The notes under the pieces are model-generated. The model ran no database searches and was not told the DNA's origin. It saw only the letters and a list, made by a program, of their open reading frames with translations. Below, in pieces: positions 3,700 through 6,001 of a stretch of 6,001 nucleotides of DNA. A program made the position numbers and the translations under genes. How positions within the stretch are numbered: position 1 is the stretch's first letter; each line of letters begins with the position of its first letter. Source of the stretch: Anaeroplasmataceae bacterium (GTDB lineage Bacteria > Bacillota_I > Bacilli_A > Acholeplasmatales > Anaeroplasmataceae); contig JAIDMV010000153.1 of the NCBI GenBank assembly GCA_029050385.1, positions 1 to 6,001 of the forward strand. The letters run 5' to 3'.

Positions 3700-4125
3700 T
3701 TATGCCTCGTAATTCTCTATAATCTTTTTTGCAACCTCTTGGCAAGTCTTCTCATCTACAAGATTTCCTGTATTCATCACAAAGGTTCCACCCCATTCAG
3801 CCTGTCCTTCATACTTTGGACACAGATGGAAATGTAGATGCCCTAAGGTATCTCCATAGGCACCATAGTTAATACGATCTGGATGATATGCCTTTTGGAT
3901 GGCTCTTGCAACATCAGCAACATCCTTCATAAAGGCATTTCTATCCGTTTCATTTAAATCCTGAATTTCAGCAACATGGTCCTTTTTATAGGCTACAATC
4001 ATTCTTCCAGGATGTGTTTGGTCCTTAAACACAATGACCTCTGACACCTCAGTTTCAAATGCTAAATATCCAAATTTAGCAAGTGGCTCTCCATAATTAC
4101 AATATGGACAATTTTCTTTTTTCAT
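3700..4125 (-). CDS. HIT-family nucleotide-binding hydrolase
   Basis: 141 residues. The histidine-triad motif HLHFHL lies at 96-101 after GDTLG; His98 and His100 are in the active site, and the nucleophile is one of the triad histidines. Upstream are CPYC (Cys6, Cys9) and KKDHVAEIQDLNE with His50, the usual zinc-binding and structural elements of Hint-like proteins, and PGRMIVAYK near 39-47. Such cytosolic enzymes cleave nucleoside phosphoramidates or dinucleoside polyphosphates (Ap4A type); the sequence does not settle which. The ATG at 4123-4125 is preceded by GGAGAAGAGG. The gene starts 26 nt after the lepA stop on the same strand with no terminator between, so the two are likely one operon. 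Downstream the nearest strong terminator is at 3559-3586, leaving a long 3' UTR that is antisense to part of the small two-ORF unit. Confidence 0.93.
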   Translation of the reverse strand: MKKENCPYCNYGEPLAKFGYLAFETEVSEVIVFKDQTHPGRMIVAYKKDHVAEIQDLNETDRNAFMKDVADVARAIQKAYHPDRINYGAYGDTLGHLHFHLCPKYEGQAEWGGTFVMNTGNLVDEKTCQEVAKKIIENYEA

Positions 4126-4151
4126 TTTTCCTCTTCTCCTTTTTTTATTTA

Positions 4152-5975
4152 TTAATCATCTGTAGAAAGAATAGCCAAGAAGGCATCCTGTGGCACATCA
4201 ACACTACCAATAGCCTTCATCTTCTTCTTTCCTTCCTTTTGTTTTTCTAATAGCTTTTTCTTTCTTGAAATATCTCCACCATAGCACTTAGCAAGGACAT
4301 CTTTTCTTAATGCCTTAATATCACTTCTTGCGATAACTTTATGGTTAATCACGGCTTGAACCGGGATTTCAAATAAGTGTCTTGGGATGATTTCCTTGAG
4401 TTTATCTACTATGATTTTACCACGATTATAGGCAAAATCCTTATGAACAATAGTAGATAGGGCATCTACCACATCTCCATTTAGCATAATATCCATTTTA
4501 ACTAGTTTAGATGCCTCATAATCTCCAAGTTCATAATCAAAGGAAGCATATCCTTTTGTATAGCTCTTAAGCTTATCAAAGAAATCAAAGACGATCTCTA
4601 ATAACGGAATATTATAGTGAATGACAACCCTTGTTTCTTCAATATACTGCATATCGATGAAAATACCACGCTTCTTTTGGCATAAATCCATAACAGCACC
4701 AACATATTCTGTAGGGGACATAATGGTTGCCTTAACAAAAGGTTCTTCTATTCTATCGATTGTTTGAATACTAGGTAGTCCACTTGGATTATCTATTTTC
4801 TTCATCGTTCCATCCGTCAAATAAACATGATAGGAAACAGATGGGGCTGTAGCAATAAGCTCAATGCCGAATTCACGGGAGATTCGCTCTTTAATGATAT
4901 CCATATGAAGTAAGCCTAAAAAGCCTGTTCTAAAGCCAAATCCTAAGGCTTGAGAGGTTTCTGGTTCAAAAACCAAAGCTGCATCAGATAGCTTTAACTT
5001 ATCTAGTGCATCTCTTAAATCGTTATATTGCTTTGAATCAATAGGGTATAATCCACAAAATACCATAGGATTTAATTTGCGGTAACCTGCTAGAGGAACT
5101 GTAGCTGGATTTTCGACTGTTGTGATAGTATCACCTACATTGACATCGGAAATATCCTTGATGGAGGCTGTAATAAACCCTACATCACCAGCCATCAAAT
5201 AGTCTCTTTGAACCTCTTTAGGGGTACGTACACCAATTTCAACAACCTGATATCTAGCTTTAGAGGCCATAAATTCAATGGTATCACCTCTTCTAATGAT
5301 ACCTTCTTTTACACAAACCAATACAACTACACCCCTGTAAGCATCAAAGGCACTATCGAAGATTAATGCTTTTGTAGGAGCTAAAATATCTCCACTTGGA
5401 GGAGCAATGTAGGAAACGACCTGTTCTAGGATATCTCTAACACCTACGCCTGTCTTTGCTGAGGCTAAAACCGCCTCATATGCTGGAATTCCTATAACAT
5501 CTTCTATTTCCTGTTTTGCCCTATCGGGATCTGCAGAAGGTAAATCTATTTTATTGATTAAAGGGAGTATTTCTAAGTTATTATCTAAAGCTAAATAAAC
5601 ATTTGCTAGTGTTTGTGCTTCTACGCCCTGAGTTGCATCTACGACTAAGATTGCACCCTCGCATGCGGCAAGACTTCTAGAAACCTCATAGGTAAAATCG
5701 ACATGTCCTGGAGTATCAATTAAATGAAATTCATACTCAAGCCCATTATTTGCTTTATAAATCATACTTACGGAGTTCAATTTGATTGTAATTCCACGTT
5801 CTCTTTCTAATTCCATAGAATCAAGAATTTGATCCTGCATCGTTCTTTGATCTACAGATTCACAGATTTCTAAGATACGATCTGCAAGCGTAGATTTTCC
5901 GTGGTCGATATGAGCGATTATACAAAAATTACGGATCATTTTTTGGTGTTTCTTCATTTCTTCTAAATCCTTCAT
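4152..5975 (-). CDS. lepA: LepA, elongation factor 4 (ribosome-associated GTPase)
   Basis: 607 residues, the normal length for the family (about 600-612). GTPase motifs are in order: P-loop AHIDHGKST (21-29), RERGITI (58-64), DTPGH (87-91), NKID (141-144) and SAKTG (172-176). EF-G-like domains follow, then the LepA-specific C-terminal domain ending with KKLLEKQKEGKKKMK and VPQDAF. LepA binds the ribosome, assists translation or ribosome assembly under stress, and acts in the cytosol, partly at the membrane. I chose the ATG at 5973-5975, which has AGGAAGTGAT, close to the consensus AGGAGGTGAT, 4 nt upstream. An in-frame GTG at 5993 lies before this site and is rejected. The promoter lies outside the window. 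The HIT gene follows at 26 nt. Confidence 0.97.
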   Translation of the reverse strand: MKDLEEMKKHQKMIRNFCIIAHIDHGKSTLADRILEICESVDQRTMQDQILDSMELERERGITIKLNSVSMIYKANNGLEYEFHLIDTPGHVDFTYEVSRSLAACEGAILVVDATQGVEAQTLANVYLALDNNLEILPLINKIDLPSADPDRAKQEIEDVIGIPAYEAVLASAKTGVGVRDILEQVVSYIAPPSGDILAPTKALIFDSAFDAYRGVVVLVCVKEGIIRRGDTIEFMASKARYQVVEIGVRTPKEVQRDYLMAGDVGFITASIKDISDVNVGDTITTVENPATVPLAGYRKLNPMVFCGLYPIDSKQYNDLRDALDKLKLSDAALVFEPETSQALGFGFRTGFLGLLHMDIIKERISREFGIELIATAPSVSYHVYLTDGTMKKIDNPSGLPSIQTIDRIEEPFVKATIMSPTEYVGAVMDLCQKKRGIFIDMQYIEETRVVIHYNIPLLEIVFDFFDKLKSYTKGYASFDYELGDYEASKLVKMDIMLNGDVVDALSTIVHKDFAYNRGKIIVDKLKEIIPRHLFEIPVQAVINHKVIARSDIKALRKDVLAKCYGGDISRKKKLLEKQKEGKKKMKAIGSVDVPQDAFLAILSTDD

Positions 5976-5978
5976 ATC

Positions 5979-5988
5979 ATCACTTCCT
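5979..5988 (-). promoter_or_regulatory. Ribosome binding site of lepA
   Basis: AGGAAGTGAT on the minus strand, 8-9 of 10 bases identical to the extended Shine-Dalgarno consensus. It lies just upstream of the ATG at 5975 and decides between this start and the GTG 18 nt further upstream. Confidence 0.7.
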
Positions 5989-6001
5989 AACACTTTATAT
6001 A

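Noticed and set aside
1..6001. CRISPR arrays, tRNA or rRNA genes, insertion sequences
   Set aside because: No regularly spaced repeats, cloverleaf sequences, rRNA blocks or transposase-like frames were seen.

Overview
The window is AT-rich bacterial chromosome with strong GGAGG-type ribosome binding sites, sigma-A-like promoters and U-tract terminators. Together with a TPP-riboswitch-controlled ThiT and LepA and HemW in that order on one strand, this points to a low-GC Bacillota (Firmicutes). Erysipelotrichia or a relative is my best guess, but the sequence alone does not settle it.

Layout, left to right. (1) On the minus strand, a TIM-barrel amidohydrolase overlaps by 4 nt the first 35 codons of a radical-SAM protein, HemW, which runs off the left edge. 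(2) Divergent from it on the plus strand is mscL, the large mechanosensitive channel, with an unusually long charged C-terminus and its own promoter and terminator. (3) Converging on mscL from the minus strand is a TPP-riboswitch operon: thiT (thiamine-binding S component of an ECF transporter) followed, with a 23-nt overlap, by an unrecognised four-helix membrane protein. Its stop codon lies in the loop of its own terminator. (4) Between about 3.1 and 3.7 kb is a region with no large gene. It carries a compact plus-strand unit: promoter, an 18-codon ORF, a directly abutting 26-codon single-helix hydrophobic peptide, and a terminator. (5) On the right, on the minus strand, lepA (elongation factor 4) is followed by a HIT-family nucleotide hydrolase.

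The most interesting part is region 4. The 5' leader of the small transcript, including the Shine-Dalgarno sequence and start codon of the first mini-ORF, can pair with a sequence just before the terminator (about 16-17 pairs with two bulged A's). The start codon of the hydrophobic peptide sits in a separate 8-bp hairpin that also holds the stop codon of the first ORF, so translation of the first would open the second. Antisense promoter candidates exist on the minus strand. One would give a short RNA of about 50 nt converging on the shared bidirectional terminator and carrying complements of two short direct repeats that recur in the small mRNA's 3' UTR. This resembles type I toxin-antitoxin loci: the coupled leader ORF of hok/mok and the convergent shared terminator with direct repeats of par/fst. 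I recognise neither peptide. The ORFs, pairings and repeats are seen directly; the toxin-antitoxin function is inference.

lepA and hemW are neighbours in many Bacillota. Here they keep strand and order but are separated by about 4 kb of unrelated genes on both strands, so the intervening block looks like an insertion or rearrangement.
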